DNA of 64,000 nucleotides from Liolophura sinensis (lineage: Eukaryota; Mollusca; Polyplacophora; Chitonida; Chitonidae). The DNA is taken from NCBI RefSeq assembly GCF_032854445.1, contig NC_088295.1, positions 5,210,501 through 5,274,500 of the forward strand, given 5' to 3'. Below the pieces are notes generated by a model. That model was not told where the DNA came from and searched no databases. It saw only the letters and a program-made list of their open reading frames with translations. Below, in pieces: positions 36,378 through 45,538 of this stretch (the first letter of the stretch is position 1; every line of letters starts with the position of its first letter). Both the position numbers and the translations under genes were made by a program.

Positions 36378-37910
36378 TATACGCTGTGTTCATTGCTTAT
36401 GTGACGACTTCAGTGAAGTTGTTACTACTACAACTAGTGCATATATCAAGAATGTTCTATCAAACACCTACGCTCTAGATTTCTTAAACTTTACAATTCT
36501 CTTGAGAGCAAATATGAAGCATAGCGCCGAAAAATACGTGATTTTTTAAATATCAAATAAAACATGTCTTTGTTATCATTTAATTGTAACCATGCATTAA
36601 CGGCCCACCAATAACGTCGTCAAAGATGAGAGTGGCTGTTGTCCAGCCGACAGCAGACAGGATGTCTTTAATCATGTGACTGTTGATAGTGGGTGATGGA
36701 TTAAGCTGGACAGAGAAGTCTTTCCTCTGTGGTGACCTGAAAGGCCGCAGGTCAATCACCAAGTTGGGAAGGTGGAGAGCCTCAGCCTGTGAGATGACCA
36801 TCGTCTGTTGTGTGTGAGGGAGGACTGTGATTAGGCCCCGGACACCCACATCCACAAGATCACATACTGTGAACAACATGATAAATAGCAAGAAGCGTGG
36901 CAGACATGCAAGACTGATGAAAATGTTCAGAAAATTTATCATATTTAGAAACAGTTTCCAAGGCAAGCAAAATGCCTTGTCCAGCAAAATGAAATCACAC
37001 AGAGGAAAAGGCATGAAAGAAAATCTGTTGAGTAAAATCCTTGTTGAAATAAGGATAAGAATGTTAATAGCACCGATGGAAGAAACCTAAACACAGACAC
37101 CAATATCTAATAGGTCACTAAAGCCATGTTAAAGGAATTTTTCATCAAATCTGTTTTCATTTGATCCTGTAGGTCTGGAGACATATTATGGACAAAGAAT
37201 TTGAACTAATGAATTAACGTCCTTGCAGAAACGTTCCTTAGTTCAGTATAATTTATAGCCTGATGTTCTGTAGACAAGCATTTATTATTTCCAACTGTTA
37301 ATGTAACACAAAATGGACAGACAAACGACATAGCATCAATTTGTTGAAATAAAATCAAACTTTTTATCTACGATCAAAACGTGTTCGCTGTCGTGACCTG
37401 TGTAGCTCTGTAGCTCACAGGCCTCTTCAAACATTTTCAGGAGGTTCCATCTGTTTTGAAAACAGCTATGTTTCTCTACGTTGAATAGGCCCGTGTATTC
37501 TTTTATAGTTCATCTATTCTTAACACGAACAAAAGCTCACCATCCCTGTTAACCAGCACTGAACTGGAATGGTTCACCTCCCTCCGCAGAACCTCTGATC
37601 TTGGGCCGTCCACGGCCTGGAATAGGTCAGACAAACATGACCTAGTGCTACCACTGTACAGCACGCCTACAAAATGGGACAAGGAAATAGAAAAGCGAAA
37701 GGTTTAGACATTAATATGTACATATATATATCTTTCAAATCTTAAGATTTTTTTCGCAAGTACTTGGTCACTTGATAAACACATCCTGCGGAAATTACAA
37801 ATTTCATTTCACTTACCAATTATAGGTTTTCCCTCACTGATTGATCCCCATGACACATAACTGAACAGCGTAGAGAAGATGTACATCAGTTTGAGTGTGC
37901 CAGTCGCCAT
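24929..37910 (-). CDS. ionotropic glutamate receptor subunit, 13 exons, 785 aa (complete)
   Basis: Plasma-membrane ligand-gated cation channel subunit. Thirteen exons were joined by GT-AG sites with phase kept at every junction; the coding length of 2,358 nt is an exact multiple of 3. Order: signal peptide (1-20), amino-terminal domain (about 25-370), S1 (372-485), M1 (about 490-510), re-entrant pore with SSVTEQG (541-547), M3 (about 559-585) with AYTANLAAI (574-582), S2 (586-735), paired Cys 672 and 728, M4 (about 741-765) and a short tail ending DSHAY. The length is slightly short for the family because the amino-terminal domain is compact. Two ligand contacts differ from GluA2. The S1 Arg that binds the alpha-carboxyl is Lys450 (TPVKKQVVDL), and the S2 acid that binds the alpha-amine is Asn660 (AFMSNKGY). 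The Q/R-site position is Glu545. The family is certain; subclass and ligand are not. Confidence 0.93.
25400..25665 (+). mobile_element. full-length tRNA-derived SINE (family A) in receptor intron 12
   Basis: 266 bp with box A-like (tggccgatgaggttagc) and box B-like (gtgagttcaagtcc) segments, the core accataatgctggctgccgt, and the tail gtacggcgtaaaacaccaat with an aataaataaat end. Flanked by tccagtgtt at 25391-25399 and 25666-25674. This is the best full-length reference for family A in the window. Confidence 0.9.
26075..26465 (-). mobile_element. tRNA-derived SINE (family B related) in receptor intron 12
   Basis: In reverse complement it starts with a tRNA-like head (cgttagcacagttggtagag as box A region; gatcgagtcac as box B region). 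The body is the one shared with 43238-43541 (agtataattgctcgggcggg...gtggaaaatctgtcc). The block ttacaacttcttcttttaag is duplicated in tandem near its 5' part. Confidence 0.8.
26470..27621. repeat. exon-derived minisatellite, about 103-bp unit, about 11 copies, receptor intron 12
   Basis: Read on the minus strand, each unit contains the end of exon 12 (gcgtttgtcattccacaggg through atcatcaactaccag), then the donor gtaagtatatatcc and about 40 bp more. It also contains ccatagctaca, which in the real exon lies some 25 bases further upstream, so the unit is an exon tail with an internal deletion plus the start of the intron. The array runs straight on from the true donor at 27621. Confidence 0.93.
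27622..27872 (-). CDS. receptor exon 12 (S2)
   Basis: Acceptor tttatacag, phase 0 start (ESKSELFMEVW), donor gtaagtatat, phase 2 end. Contains YAFMSNKGYMEYHAAKSC, where Asn660 replaces the usual Glu/Asp, and FVIPQGAPYARIINY, a conserved S2 strand. Confidence 0.95.
28320..28479 (-). mobile_element. SINE tRNA-like head inserted at the donor of receptor exon 11
   Basis: In reverse complement: gagtggcctaatggttagag (box A), then ggatcaaatccgggtctgg (box B). Its first bases start about 6 nt past the exon 11 end at 28485, so the SINE head supplies the intronic sequence just after GTGAG. Confidence 0.75.
28485..28705 (-). CDS. receptor exon 11 (pore exit, M3, start of S2)
   Basis: Acceptor tcctcatttgtag. 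Two bases complete Gly547. VYYTPDAVSGRCLIAFWW leads into M3 and AYTANLAAILT, then S2 to MFK, donor gtgagc, phase 0. T615 aligns with the conserved S2 Thr of GluA2; the neighbouring Ser is Tyr614. Confidence 0.95.
28706..28935. repeat. acceptor-derived tandem repeats, 45-58-bp unit, about 5 copies
   Basis: On the minus strand, copies of tcctcatttgtag|gtg plus the first part of exon 11 recur upstream of the true acceptor. Acceptor positions lie near 28706, 28764, 28821, 28872 and 28917. Each copy duplicates the 3' splice site and about 30-40 bases of exon start (agcggtgtcgggtcgg-like). Confidence 0.85.
29690..29775 (+). mobile_element. SINE 3' end fragment (family A)
   Basis: cccataataatgctgctcac, then gtgaaatattcttgagtacg and a gcgtaataatcaccagtcaa tail with aataaat. 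Confidence 0.75.
29951..30284 (-). CDS. receptor exon 10 (S1 end, M1, pore)
   Basis: Acceptor gttgagttttcag, phase 0 start EAEIAIGPFIITPVKK, which carries Lys450 in place of the ligand-binding Arg. M1 (VWICVLFSVIIAGGASFLV) and the pore segment MWMVYSSVTEQ follow, with Glu545 at the Q/R position. Donor gtaagc, phase 1. Confidence 0.95.
30335..31190. repeat. minisatellite in receptor intron 9, alternating 49- and about 71-bp units
   Basis: The 49-bp form is aacatacaggattaagattag plus gggaagagacaaacatgc plus tacctcacac. The longer form adds catgaggaacatccgatagag. About 15 units. No exon similarity seen. Confidence 0.93.
31191..32039. other. receptor intron 9, unique part
   Basis: No array or mobile element seen. 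Confidence 0.4.
32344..32533 (+). mobile_element. 5'-truncated SINE (family A) with 13-bp target-site duplication
   Basis: Contains gtgagttcaatgccagctca, the core and the gtacggcgtaaaacaccaatc tail. tacatcagttatc flanks it at 32331-32343 and 32534-32546. Confidence 0.9.
32687..32857 (-). mobile_element. SINE (family A) with 12-bp target-site duplication and long poly-T
   Basis: A run of about 24 T followed by gattggtgttttacgccgta and the reverse-complemented core. aactggaattct flanks it at 32675-32686 and 32858-32869. The perfect duplication and long homopolymer indicate a recent insertion, into the donor-derived array. Confidence 0.9.
32948..33038 (-). CDS. receptor exon 9 (S1)
   Basis: Acceptor ccttctgctaccag. 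One base completes Asn405, then YTIVEPPDGQYGAPDENG and TWNGMVGMVYRG, the conserved S1 block. Donor gtaagg, phase 0. The acceptor was chosen because it alone keeps phase with exon 8 and the family alignment. Confidence 0.92.
33342..33442 (-). CDS. receptor exon 8 (start of S1)
   Basis: Acceptor gttgattgttgattcag. SEPFSVRVIEDGRTFYAGFC, then VNILDELAERMGF, the typical first S1 segment. Donor gtaagt, phase 2. Confidence 0.94.
33679..33885 (-). CDS. receptor exon 7 (end of amino-terminal domain)
   Basis: Acceptor tgtttgcag, donor gtgaaa, phase 0 at both ends. Holds GEWSVTHGL and the linker to S1 (EAIRVAAHHE). Confidence 0.92.
34048..34182 (-). CDS. receptor exon 6 (amino-terminal domain)
   Basis: Acceptor ctccatgtttcag, donor gtaagc, phase 0 at both ends, 45 codons starting VLDRLLIDSIKLF. 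Confidence 0.9.
34670..34975 (+). mobile_element. tRNA-derived SINE (third family) in receptor intron 5
   Basis: Box A-like catggcagggtggttaacatgg and box B-like gtgtgagctcaatcc, followed by a body with a duplicated gacagcaagctgttaaca. The 3' end (accgccattatataagtgga) resembles the family A 3' domain. Confidence 0.65.
35093..35281 (-). CDS. receptor exon 5 (amino-terminal domain)
   Basis: Acceptor ctttatgtgtgcag, 63 codons, phase 0 at both ends (SMDLLSDSCFWIVISDV onward). I chose the donor gtaagt at 35092 over the weaker gtcgac 7 nt upstream because it keeps phase with exon 6. Confidence 0.88.
35919..36022 (-). CDS. receptor exon 4 (amino-terminal domain, inferred)
   Basis: Acceptor caaagttacctcag, donor gtagtt, 104 nt. 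It converts phase 1 (exon 3) to phase 0 (exon 5), and without this exon those two do not join in frame. The residues NFIRLSPPSRSFPRPDRQ are not themselves diagnostic. Confidence 0.7.
36280..36378 (+). mobile_element. SINE 3' end with tetranucleotide tail
   Basis: ttcatataagtgaacacacct, taagtgagtgcggctttaaa, then a (atca)n run of about 12 repeats. A decayed relative of the family A 3' domain. Confidence 0.65.
36609..36866 (-). CDS. receptor exon 3 (amino-terminal domain)
   Basis: Acceptor catgttgttcacag, donor gtgggc, phase 1 at both ends. Contains DVGVRGLITVLPHTQQ and a helix-rich DILSAVGWTTATLIFDD, typical of the periplasmic-binding-like fold. Confidence 0.9.
37541..37666 (-). CDS. receptor exon 2 (amino-terminal domain)
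   Basis: Acceptor cccattttgtag, donor gtgagc, phase 1 at both ends, reading GVLYSGSTRSCLSDLF onward. Confidence 0.9.
37817..37910 (-). CDS. receptor exon 1 (start codon and signal peptide)
   Basis: ATG at 37910, then a hydrophobic leader (MATGTLKLMYIFSTLFSYVS) and the start of the amino-terminal domain. Donor gtaagt, phase 1. Confidence 0.88.
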
Positions 37911-38499
37911 GCTTCCGATATCACATGCACAGACAATCACGGCCATGGGGACATTTGGTATCTTTGCGTTCTTGCACAAATGCTAATGATATTGATAGGC
38001 CAGCTGGTGCTTTTGTCTGAAAATTTAGGGGATACTATTTTGCTTTACTGCTAGTATTGTTAACTCTGTCGTCTTCATCAATTAAATATCGTAAGAACAT
38101 TCATTAATCAGGCAACATACACGGGTATCAGTTTCCGGTCGCTCGTCGGTTGGCCCGACCAATGTAAATGAGCTGTTGTCCGCTCATCTCCCAAACACAT
38201 TTCTCATCTAGTCATATTGTATCATATTCGTGGGACTTGTTTTCCATGGTCTGTTGTCTGACATTTATTACTTCCTTTCCCTTGAAAGCTCTAGAAAGAC
38301 ATTGCCAAGAGTAAATAATTAGTAAACACACCTGTTGGGTCAGATTGAGCTCAGAGACAGCAAAGCACAAGGATGCCGGAAACGCAAGGGACACCACCGC
38401 AAGGTATTGTTACCAAGTCTGGCACCCCCAGGTGGAGTGGCTAGTCCTGCTCGGATTACACAATAACCCCTTGGTAATGTTCCCGTAAACATGAAGTTA
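37911..38499. other. upstream region of the receptor gene
   Basis: Expected to hold the promoter and 5' UTR. No TATA box or other element is certain. Minus-strand open frames at 38212-38540 have no recognisable product. Confidence 0.4.
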
Positions 38500-39780
38500 C
38501 GCCAGTCAAAGCTTACTGACGCCACACTACTGATAGTCAACCACTAGTCACAGGGTACTGACGCCACACTACTGATGGTCAACCACTAGTCACAGCTTAC
38601 TGACGCCACACTACTACTGATAGTCAACCACTAGTCACAGGGTACTGACGCCACACTACTGATAGTCAACCGCTAGTCACAGGGTACTGACGCCACACTA
38701 CTGATAGTCAACCACTAGTAACAGGTTACTGACGCCAAACTACTGATGGTGTTCTACCACTAGTCACCGCTTACTGGCGCCAAACTACAAGTGGTCTACC
38801 ACTAGTCACAGGGTACTGACGCCACACTACTGATGGTCTACCAGTAGTTACAGGGTACTGACGCCACACTACTGATGGCCTACCACTAGTCACAGGGTAC
38901 TGACGCCACACTAGTGATGGTCTACCAGTAGTCACAGGGTACTGACGCCAAACTAGTGATGGTCTACCACTAGCCACAGCCTACTGACGACAAACCATAA
39001 GTGGTCTACCACTAGTCACCGCTTACTGACGCCAAACTACAAGTGGTCTACCAGTAGTCACAGGGTACTGACGCCACACTACTGATGGTCAACCAGTAGT
39101 CACAGCGTACTGACGCCACACTACTGATGGTCTACCACTAGTCACAAGTTACTGACGCCAAACTACTGATGGTCTACCAGTAGTCACAGGGTACTGACGC
39201 CAAACTACTGATGGTCTACCACTAGTCACAGGTTACTGACGCCACACTACTGATGGTCTACCAGTAGTCACAGGGTACTGACGCCAAACTAGTGATGGTC
39301 TACCACTAGTCACAGGGTACTGACGCCACACTACTGATGGTCTACCACTAGCCACAGCCTACTGACGACAAACCACAAGTGGTCAACCACTAGTCACAGC
39401 TTACTGACGCCACACTACTGATGGTCTACCACTAGTCACAGCTTACTGGCGCCACACTGGCGATGGTCGACCACTAGTCACAGGGTACTGACGCCACACT
39501 ACTGATGGTCAACCACTAGTCACAGGGGTACTGTCGCCACACTACTGATGATCAACCACTAGTCACAGCTTACTGACGCCACACTAGTGATGGTCTACCA
39601 CTAGTCACAGGGTACTGACGCCACACTACTGATAGTCTACCACTAGTCACAGCTTACAAACACCAGACTGCCGATGGTCTAGCACTAGTCTCACCTTACT
39701 GACGACACACTACTGGTTCTCTGCCACTAGTCATAGTTTACTGACACCAGACTACTGATGGTCTAGCACTAGTCACTGAA
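38500..39780. repeat. minisatellite, 42-bp unit, about 30 copies
   Basis: Units of tactgacgccacactactga plus tggtctaccactagtcacaggg recur every 42 bp, with variants (cagtagtcac, gcttactggc). The array starts about 590 bp upstream of the receptor start codon. Confidence 0.95.
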
Positions 39781-42250
39781 ATCAGTGAAATCAGTATATG
39801 CTGTGTCTTGGAAAGGTGTCATATCTTAAATTAGTATCAGGTGTGACTGAGTAGGGCGTCATGTCTGGTATCCGTATATTCTGTGTCTTGGAAGTGTGTT
39901 ATGTCTCGTATCCGTATATGCTGTGACTGAGTCATGTCTGAAGTCTGTATAGGCTGTGACTGAGTGGGGTGTCATGTCTGGTATCAATATATGCTGTGAC
40001 TGAGAATTAAGAGTGTCATGTCTGAAGTCTGTATATACTGTGACTGGGTGGGGTGTCATGTCTGGTATTAACATGCTGTGACTGAGAATTAAGAGTGTCA
40101 TGTCTGAAGTCTGTATATACTGTGACTGGGTGGGGTGTCATGTCTGGTATTAACATGCTGTGACTGAGAATTAAGAGTGTCATGTCTGAAGTCTGTATAT
40201 ACTGTGACTGGGTGGGGTGTCATGTCTGGTATTAACATGCTGTGACTGAGAATTAAGAGTGTCATGTCTGAAGTCTGTATATACGGTGACTGGGTGGGGT
40301 GTCATGTCTGGTATTAACATGCTGTGACTGAGAATTAAGAGTGTCATGTCTGAAGTCTGTATATACTGTGACTGAGTGGGGTGTCATGTCTGGTATTAAC
40401 ATGCTGTGACTGAGAATTAAGAGTGTCATGTCTGAAGTCTGTATATACTGTGACTGGGTGGGGTGTCATGTCTGGTATTAACATGCTGTGACTGAGAATT
40501 AAGAGTGTCATGTCTGAAGTCTGTATATACGGTGACTGGGTGGGGTGTCATGTCTGGTATTATCATGCTGTGACTGAGAATTAAGAGTGTCATGTCTGAA
40601 GTCTGTATATACGGTGACTGAGTGGGGTGTCATGTCTGGTATTAACATGCTGTGACTGAGAATTAAGAGTGTCATGTCTGAAGTCTGTATATACTGTGAC
40701 TGGGTGGGGTGTCATGTCTGGTATTAACATGCTGTGACTGAGAATTAAGAATGTCATGTCTGAAGTCTGTATATACTGTGACTGGGTGGGGTGTCATGTC
40801 TGGTATTAACATGCTGTGACTGAGAATTAAGAGTGTCATGTCTGAAGTCTGTATATACTGTGACTGAGTGGGTGTCATGTCTGGTATTAACATGCTGTGA
40901 CTGAGAATTAAGAGTGTCATGTCTGAAGTCTGTATATACGGTGACTGGGTGGGGTGTCATGTCTGGTATTAACATGCTGAGACTGAGAATTAAGAGTGTT
41001 ATGCCTGATGTCTGTATATACTGTGACTGAGTGGGGTGTCATGTCTGGTATTAACATGCTGTGACTGAGAATTAAGAGTGTTATGCCTGATGTCTGTATA
41101 TACGGTGACTGAGTGGGTGTCATGTCTGGTATAAACATGCTGTGACTGAGAATTAAGAGTGTTATGCCTGATGTCTGTATATACTGTGACTGAGTGGGGT
41201 GTCATGTCTGGTATTATCATGCTGAGACTGAGAATTAAGAATGTCATGTCTGAAGTCTGTATATATTGTGACTGAGTGGGGTGTCATGTCTGGTATTAAC
41301 ATGCTGTGACTGAGAATTAAGAGTGTTATGCCTGATGTCTGTATATACTGTGACTGGGTGGGGTGTCATGTCTGGTATTATCATGCTGTGACTGAGAATT
41401 AAGAGTGTTATGCCTGATGTCTGTATATACTGTGACTGAGTGGGGTGTCATGTCTGGTATTATCATGCTGTGACTGAGAATTAAGAATGTCATGTCTGAA
41501 GTCTGTATATACTGTGACTGAGTGGGGTGTCATGTCTGGTTTTAACATGCTGTGACTGAGAATTAAGAGTGTTATGCCTGATGTCTGTATATACTGTGAC
41601 TGAGTGGGTGTCATGTCTGGTATTAACATGCTGTGACTGAGAATTAAGAGTGTCATATCTGAAGTCTGTATATACGGTGACTGAGTGGGGTGTCATGTCT
41701 GGTATTAACATGCTGAGACTGAGAATTAAGAGTGTTATGCCTGATGTCTGTATATACGGTGACTGGGTGGGGTGTCATGTCTGGTATTAACATGCTGTGA
41801 CTGAGAATTAAGAGTGTTATGCCTGATGTCTGTATATACTGTGACTGAGTGGGTGTCATGTCTGGTATTAACATGCTGTGACTGAGAATTAAGAGTGTCA
41901 TATCTGATGTCTGTATATACGGTGACTGGGTGGGGTGTCATGTCTGGTATTAACATGCTGAGACTGAGAATTAAGAGTGTTATGCCTGATGTCTGTATAT
42001 ACGGTGACTGGGTGGGGTGTCATGTCTGGTATTAACATGCTGTGACTGAGAATTAAGAATGTCATGTCTGAAGTCTGTATATACTGTGACTGAGTGGGGT
42101 GTCATGTCTGGTTTTAACATGCTGTGACTGAGAATTAAGAGTGTTATGCCTGATGTCTGTATATACTGTGACTGGGTGGGGTGTCATGTCTGGTATTATC
42201 ATGCTGTGACTGAGAATTAAGAGTGTTAAGCCTGATGTCTGTATATACCA
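39781..42250. repeat. minisatellite, 82-bp unit, about 30 copies, with 245-bp higher-order structure
   Basis: Each 82-bp unit holds two related halves: gtcatgtctgaagtctgtat and gtcatgtctggtattaacat, separated by tgactgggtggggt and tgactgagaattaagagt. An 81-bp variant (gagtgggtgtcatg) sits at about 40867, 41111, 41602 and 41847, marking a three-unit (245-bp) higher-order period in the second half. Confidence 0.95.
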
Positions 42251-43222
42251 AAACAAATACAAAATATAACAAGAATAATGCACACCTGTACGCAAACAAA
42301 CATTATATGAGGACAATAGATAAATATGGTAGAGGTGCATGCAGTCACCATACAGCTTAGTTTGAAGTGGACATTCATATCAGAAGACATGAATTCACAA
42401 ACTCTGCAATGAAATATCCTGTTGGCTTTATAAGTATTAAACGTCATAAGACTACAAGATATAAAATGACTATTAGGCCTACATGGACGCAGCTACATGT
42501 AGTTATATTTGTAGTAGGATCCTAACAGTTTCTCCCCATTACCTGTACTATATGGATTATGCACGCATCACAGACTGGTATTCACCCCAGGACCAGACAG
42601 GATAAGAGTAACTGACAAAGATGAGGATGTGTTGATGTAGGCCTATACATACAGCAGATCTAATGTACGCTTCACAACTTTCAGTTTCTAGGCAATGGTC
42701 TCAATTTTGAGAGAATGACCCGATGACATTCAGTATTGAGAACTTGAGTATGATGAAATTGGTTGAGATATAAACAACGTCGTTGAAGACATGACATTGT
42801 CATAGAATCCACACGTCTGTTTATAAGTCATCACGATGCACCGTAATAAAGACATACAGTAATGCCCAAGTAGTGTAACTCCGAAAAATCAGTTAAATAA
42901 GAAAAATTAAAAATAAACATAAATAACATAAGATTATAAAAGCAAGAACAACAAAGTATCAGTGATCTGGACTGAGTATCAGTGACAGATAGAAGTAGAA
43001 ACAAAACAAAACAAAATAGGATCAGTCAATCTGACTTAGAAGACACTAAAGAAAATAACGAAAGATGTCTTAAATGATAAGTTTTCACAGCAAGACAAGT
43101 ACAGGGATGAATTAAGGATTTGTTCAAGACAAGGGATGGGGGAGGGGAAGCGAGAGGAGGGTGTTAATGGAATGACACAAATTCGTTAGACGCCTTTAAT
43201 ATTAGACACCAATACAGAAGGC
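42251..43222. other. unique AT-rich sequence
   Basis: No gene or array recognised. Confidence 0.4.
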
Positions 43223-43237
43223 CTCCTTAAACAAAAT

Positions 43238-43541
43238 CCAGGGTCAATCCATGGTCGGGTCACACCAAAGACCTTAAAAGGGGTGGTGGTAACGTCCTCG
43301 CTTAGTGTTCAGCATGAAGGGGATAGTGCAACGACTGGTTGACCCGTATTAGTATAATGGCTCGGGCGGGGCAGCTTACTTGCCTTCGCTAGATCGTTTC
43401 AGTGAAGCAGCACTAGATAAAAGAGCGGTGGAAATCAGTCTTGCAACATTGGAGGCACATCACATGCACTCTAAGTATTCCCTCGTCATCATATGACTGA
43501 AAAATTGTTAAGTACGACATTAAACCCCAAGCACTCACTCA
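43238..43541 (+). mobile_element. SINE (family B) with 15-bp target-site duplication
   Basis: Body with cacaccaaagaccttaaaag, attagtataatggctcgggc and the tail cgacattaaaccccaagcac plus tcactcac. ctccttaaacaaaat flanks it at 43223-43237 and 43542-43556. Confidence 0.92.
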
Positions 43542-43556
43542 CTCCTTAAACAAAAT

Positions 43557-44170
43557 GTCGGACCAGTGATAGGATTGATCTATAATAGTTGCGTGTGCCA
43601 CAGAGGGACATGTTGGACAGGAAAATTTATAAACGACAGAGATTTTGAATTGTAATGGAGTAGGGCCACCAGGTCCACTGATAAACAACGACAAGTTGTT
43701 GTCGGCCTTACTTATACGTAAGATACATTGGTTACCAAGGTATTCCCCTCTTTTGTCAAAAAAGGGAAGCCACATCAAGATTTTGATAGGTCTCTCATCT
43801 GGCGGTTTGTTCTGTGTTCCAGATTTTGGCAAACCATTTTCTAGTAGACGTTTGGTAGTACATGTAGTGTAGCCATTTTCCAGGAATGAAACTTTGCAAT
43901 ACAATTCAATTCATTATTACAGGCCGCTTTGTCAGAATATATTTTGAGGGCTCTAAATCCAAGAGATCGTACTCATTCTATTCTCCTATTCCAAGGTTCA
44001 AAACCATCAAACTGAACATACTGACTACTGTTGGTGGGTTTTCTGTAGACTGATGTCGATGAGGAAGAAACAGGCCTGGGAACTGGGCTAAGTTATTATC
44101 GACAAATATCTCTTTGATAATGTAAAGGTGAAAGGGGTGCAGTCTATTGAGGATTTTATCAAAGTATGTG
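43557..44170 (-). pseudogene. decayed Penelope-like retroelement, connector/endonuclease region
   Basis: Minus-strand frames, broken by frameshifts, read SIRSLGFRALKIYSDKA, then LENGLPKSG, then KILMWLPFF, then KISVVYKFSCPTCP. This order (RA..I.S...EL, NG.P, LPF, VVYKF.C..C) matches the region between reverse transcriptase and GIY-YIG endonuclease in Penelope-like elements. The endonuclease itself is cut off near the SINE at 43541. Confidence 0.55.
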
Positions 44171-44777
44171 GCTATATTTTTATTTTACTGATAAATATGT
44201 ATTTAGATATGTCACACTTCCCAGCCCTATAAATATGCCCTTGATCTGTAAAGTGCGCGGCATAATGGAATTATGCACACGTATAGGCCTGCAGCATGCA
44301 CGATCAGTGGTGCCGGAAGCACTATGGCCTGCTACGGCCATGGCCGTAACACTTTTCGTCCCCCCCCCCCCCCAAAAAAAAGGGGGAGAAAGAAAAAAAT
44401 CAAAAGTAGAGCCGAACCAATTTAATGGCGACCGACGAAATGAAGGCCTTTACACACACATGCCCACTATGGACTGTTAAGCACATTAAACTGCAATGGA
44501 TCAACATGTATGTGAAGAAGAAAAAAATCTACATGTACGTGGAGCATAAAACGATTTCAGGGCATCTCCAGTCATCTAGCATCCCAAAGCTTTTTTGTAC
44601 TGGGACAGTTGATCGAGGTAATGCCGATCTACAATTTGCGTGCGTCAGTTGGATTTGAAGCGTGCTTGGCATACTTGAGATCTGTATACATGCAGGCATG
44701 TACCGGTATAGGCCTATATTAGTAACGGTATAGGCCCCAATATTGTACAAGACCTGGGACTATATCATATACCCGTA

Positions 44778-44826
<49 letters not shown>

Positions 44827-45146
44827 TAATACTGGTAGGCCTATATTATATTAGTCCGGAGTAGGGCCTACGATACAGAAAAGACTTACTGTGTGCAAGA
44901 CAAAATAAAGATCCATACTGCACACGCGAGATAAAATGTAAAAATAAATAAAGATTTGAAATGCGTGTCATCTTTACACCATAAAGTTGGACCATGGGGT
45001 GTATGCCAACGCATTTTTATCTTTCATTTGGCGGCCGCACAGCCCCTTGTCTGAAAATAGGAAGTAACTCCTAGAGTTATCTCCCTTGAGCGTCACGTGC
45101 AATCAAGCGATGTTGTGCCTTGAGAGACAGTAGATTTATTTTGACC
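44171..45146. other. upstream region of fucosidase gene 1 with simple repeats
   Basis: A C run then A run near 44362, and an (at)n tract at about 44779-44821. Near the gene, ggcggccgc and cgtcacgtgc (an E-box-like CACGTG) occur within 140 bp of the start codon. No TATA box is evident. Confidence 0.45.
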
Positions 45147-45538
45147 ATGACTTTGACGAGTGATGTTGGATTTTGTGCGAGGCTGTTGTTTGTGGCGCTG
45201 TGTCTGGTTCAGCCATGGGTCGGAGCCTACCGCTACCTACCGGAATGGTCCTCATTAGATCAGCGACCCTTGCCGTCCTGGTATGACGAGGCAAAACTGG
45301 GGATATTCCTCCACTGGGGCGTGTTTTCTGTGCCCAGTTATGGCCAGAGAAATGTGGGCAATGAAGGAGCTTCGGAGTGGTTCTGGGAATATTGGAAGAA
45401 TGGTGTCCCAGGAAACGTCATCTATATGGCAGATAATTATCCCCCGGGATTTTCTTATCCCGATTTCGCTCCTAATTTCAAAGCCGAATTCTTTGACCCA
45501 AACGAGTGGGCCAGTTTGTTTGAAGCCTCAGGGGCTAA
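45147..45538 (+). CDS. fucosidase gene 1, exon 1
   Basis: Signal peptide, [19 protein letters not shown], the His-containing [12 protein letters not shown] block, EWFWEYW, and the end LFEASGA. Donor gtgagt, phase 2. The last 17 bases of this exon seed the array that follows. Confidence 0.95.

Noticed and set aside
39859-42340. Many similar minus-strand frames of 73-92 codons
   Set aside because: Products of the 82-bp array; their regular spacing mirrors the repeat period.
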